Positions 31,771-33,080 of a stretch of DNA of 33,080 nt are shown one piece after another. Origin of the DNA: Lachnospiraceae bacterium UBA4380 (lineage in GTDB: Bacteria; Bacillota; Clostridia; Lachnospirales; Lachnospiraceae); contig DGRU01000026.1 in NCBI GenBank assembly GCA_002390025.1, forward strand, positions 4,682-37,761, in the 5' to 3' direction. A model generated the notes under the pieces. That model worked only from the letters and a program-made list of their open reading frames with translations, did not search any database and was not told the DNA's origin. The position numbers and the translations under genes are program-made. Within the stretch, counting starts at the first letter, position 1. The number at the start of each line of letters is the position of its first letter.

Positions 31771-32704
31771 ATTCTTCAGATGGCTCGACGGCGACTATGA
31801 TGTGATGGCAAACATCATGGACGGGAGTCTTGAGCCTGACGAAAGCCATGAAAAGGTGAAAAGAGAGCGAAAAGCGGCGCAGAAGGAGATGACATCCAGC
31901 GGCCTTTCCCAGGCAGTCATCAGTGCCGAGCGCAAGGGCTTTTATCAGATCTATATCGGCGTTGCCATCGTCAGCTGCATCGCCCTGATCGGCGTACTGC
32001 TCTTTACGGTCAATCTTCTTCCCAGATACGGCGAGGAGAACCCCAGGGCAGTGGAAGTGTCGGACCGCTACATCGAACACGGACTGGAAGAGACAGGCGC
32101 CGTCAATATCGTGGCGGGCATGATCCTGGACTACAGGGCCTTTGATACGCTCGGCGAGTCCCACGTTCTGTTTGCAGCCCTGCTCTGCGTCATGATCCTT
32201 TTGAAAAAGGACAAGAAAAACATGGACTCCCAATTTGACGACTATTATCAGATTGAACAGGACGCCTATTTTGATGTGTCAAAGGACACTGTCATGCGCA
32301 AGGTCGGTATCCTCATCGTCCCCTGTATTTTCGTCTTCGGTATCTATATCCTGCTCAACGGACAGAACGGACCGGGCGGCGGATTCTCCGGAGGCGCGGT
32401 GCTGGGTGCCGGTCTGATCATCTTTGAGTCAGCCTTCGGATTTGAACTGGTGGACAGCTTTTTTACAGCGAAAGTGTCCATGGTCATCTCCTTCGTTTCA
32501 CTTGCATTCTACAGCTTCGCCAAGGGATATGTCTTCTTTATGGGCGCCAATCATCTCCATAACCACATTCCCAAGGGAATACCGGGGGCGATCCTGAGCG
32601 GCGGCCTGATCCTTCCGCTCAATATTGCGGTCGGTCTGGTCGTTGCCTGTACCATGTTCGGTTTTTACAGCTTATTCAAGAGAGGAAGTGTCGGCGGTGT
32701 TTGA
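31745..32704 (+). CDS. MbhE-MrpB fusion antiporter subunit
   Basis: This 319-aa membrane protein combines two pieces. After a charged N-terminus (1-58), helix GFYQIYIGVAIVSCIALIGVLLFTV and the segment VNIVAGMILDYRAFDTLGESHVLFAALLCVMILL correspond to MbhE, the end of MrpA. From about residue 185 the MnhB domain follows, with four helices and the signature NGPGGGFSGGAVLGAGLIIFES. The fusion replaces two genes of the archaeal mbh order with one. It starts at ATG 31745, inside the previous gene, with GGGAGGCG upstream. mrpC begins 8 bp before its end. Confidence 0.9.
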   Translation: MKLREWKNKFFRWLDGDYDVMANIMDGSLEPDESHEKVKRERKAAQKEMTSSGLSQAVISAERKGFYQIYIGVAIVSCIALIGVLLFTVNLLPRYGEENPRAVEVSDRYIEHGLEETGAVNIVAGMILDYRAFDTLGESHVLFAALLCVMILLKKDKKNMDSQFDDYYQIEQDAYFDVSKDTVMRKVGILIVPCIFVFGIYILLNGQNGPGGGFSGGAVLGAGLIIFESAFGFELVDSFFTAKVSMVISFVSLAFYSFAKGYVFFMGANHLHNHIPKGIPGAILSGGLILPLNIAVGLVVACTMFGFYSLFKRGSVGGV

Positions 32705-33077
32705 GAATCTTTTGATTAATTATGAAGAGGCGGCAGCCATTATTCTGTTCGGAATCGGCTTTACCATGCTGCTTTTCCATCAGAACCTGATCAAGAAGCT
32801 GATCGGCATGAACATCATGGACACGGGCGTGTTCCTGTTTCTGGCGTCGATGGGTTATATCGAGGGCAGAAAAGCTCCGATCATTGTGGACGGCGTGACA
32901 GATCCCCGCAGATACATCAACCCGGTGCCGGCCGGACTGGTTCTGACGGGCATCGTTGTTTCTGTGTCGGTCACGGCCATTATGCTGTCCCTGACCATCA
33001 GGCTCTATAAGCGGTATCACACCTTGAACCTGGATGAGATCTACACTCTTTCAGTACACAGTATGGAGGACAGATAA
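32697..33077 (+). CDS. mrpC: Mrp/Mbh antiporter subunit C (NuoK-like)
   Basis: This 126-aa three-helix subunit is homologous to NuoK/MnhC. Helices lie at about 11-27, 35-55 and 80-103. LLFHQNLIKKLIGMNIMDTGVFLFLAS is typical. The acidic residue expected in the first helix of NuoK is not obvious. GTG 32697 is chosen because GAGGAAG lies 8 bases upstream; a longer version would run back through the MrpB reading frame. The stop codon is 3 bases from the window edge, so MrpD and any further subunits lie outside. Confidence 0.9.
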   Translation: MFENLLINYEEAAAIILFGIGFTMLLFHQNLIKKLIGMNIMDTGVFLFLASMGYIEGRKAPIIVDGVTDPRRYINPVPAGLVLTGIVVSVSVTAIMLSLTIRLYKRYHTLNLDEIYTLSVHSMEDR

Positions 33078-33080
33078 TTG

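Overview
The window looks like chromosomal DNA of an anaerobic, fermentative Firmicute of the class Clostridia, most likely Lachnospiraceae-like. The basis is the clostridial-type PurL, an [FeFe] hydrogenase HydCBA set, QueH, the YerC-YfhO pair, a bacterial GlnRS, consistent Shine-Dalgarno sequences and fairly GC-rich coding DNA. The taxon is inferred from gene content only.

Layout: (1) 1-3208 holds the 3' end of purL, then queH and argS. (2) 3235-6791 holds a BtuR/CobO-like P-loop protein, dapA and dapB (lysine/diaminopimelate synthesis) and a eukaryote-type (HIS6-like) HisA. (3) 7032-10595 holds cspA on the minus strand, then yerC and a large YfhO membrane protein. (4) 10880-14126 is an aspartate-family block: an ACT-domain protein, homoserine dehydrogenase and aspartate kinase. 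Together with dapA/dapB it covers key steps towards threonine and lysine. (5) 14301-18645 holds glnS, a MocR-type regulator and a convergent tetR. (6) 19162-23318 is the hydC-hydB-hydA operon for an NAD-linked, probably electron-bifurcating [FeFe] hydrogenase. (7) 23825-30007 holds an unknown membrane protein and sbcD-sbcC. (8) 30200-33077 is the start of an Mrp/Mbh-type cation/proton antiporter operon (E, F, G, MbhD-like, MbhE-MrpB fusion, C), which runs off the right edge.

The genes are mostly ordinary housekeeping ones; the unusual structure lies between and inside them. Several genes end in degenerate tandem copies of their own stop-codon region (purL, dapB, hisA, glnS). Other intergenic gaps carry short-period repeats (yfhO, glnS-mocR and sbcC downstream regions). 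Two unrelated proteins (YfhO, SbcD) carry pentapeptide expansions with the same 15-bp period. A 154-bp palindromic element with terminal inverted repeats and an 8-bp direct flank sits just after dapB, and one of its hairpins has a relative after sbcC. A REP-like palindrome follows lysC. The tetR-hyd intergenic region contains three inverted repeats, one of them lying on the predicted tetR transcription start. All coordinates, motifs and repeats were read by eye; no database search was run.
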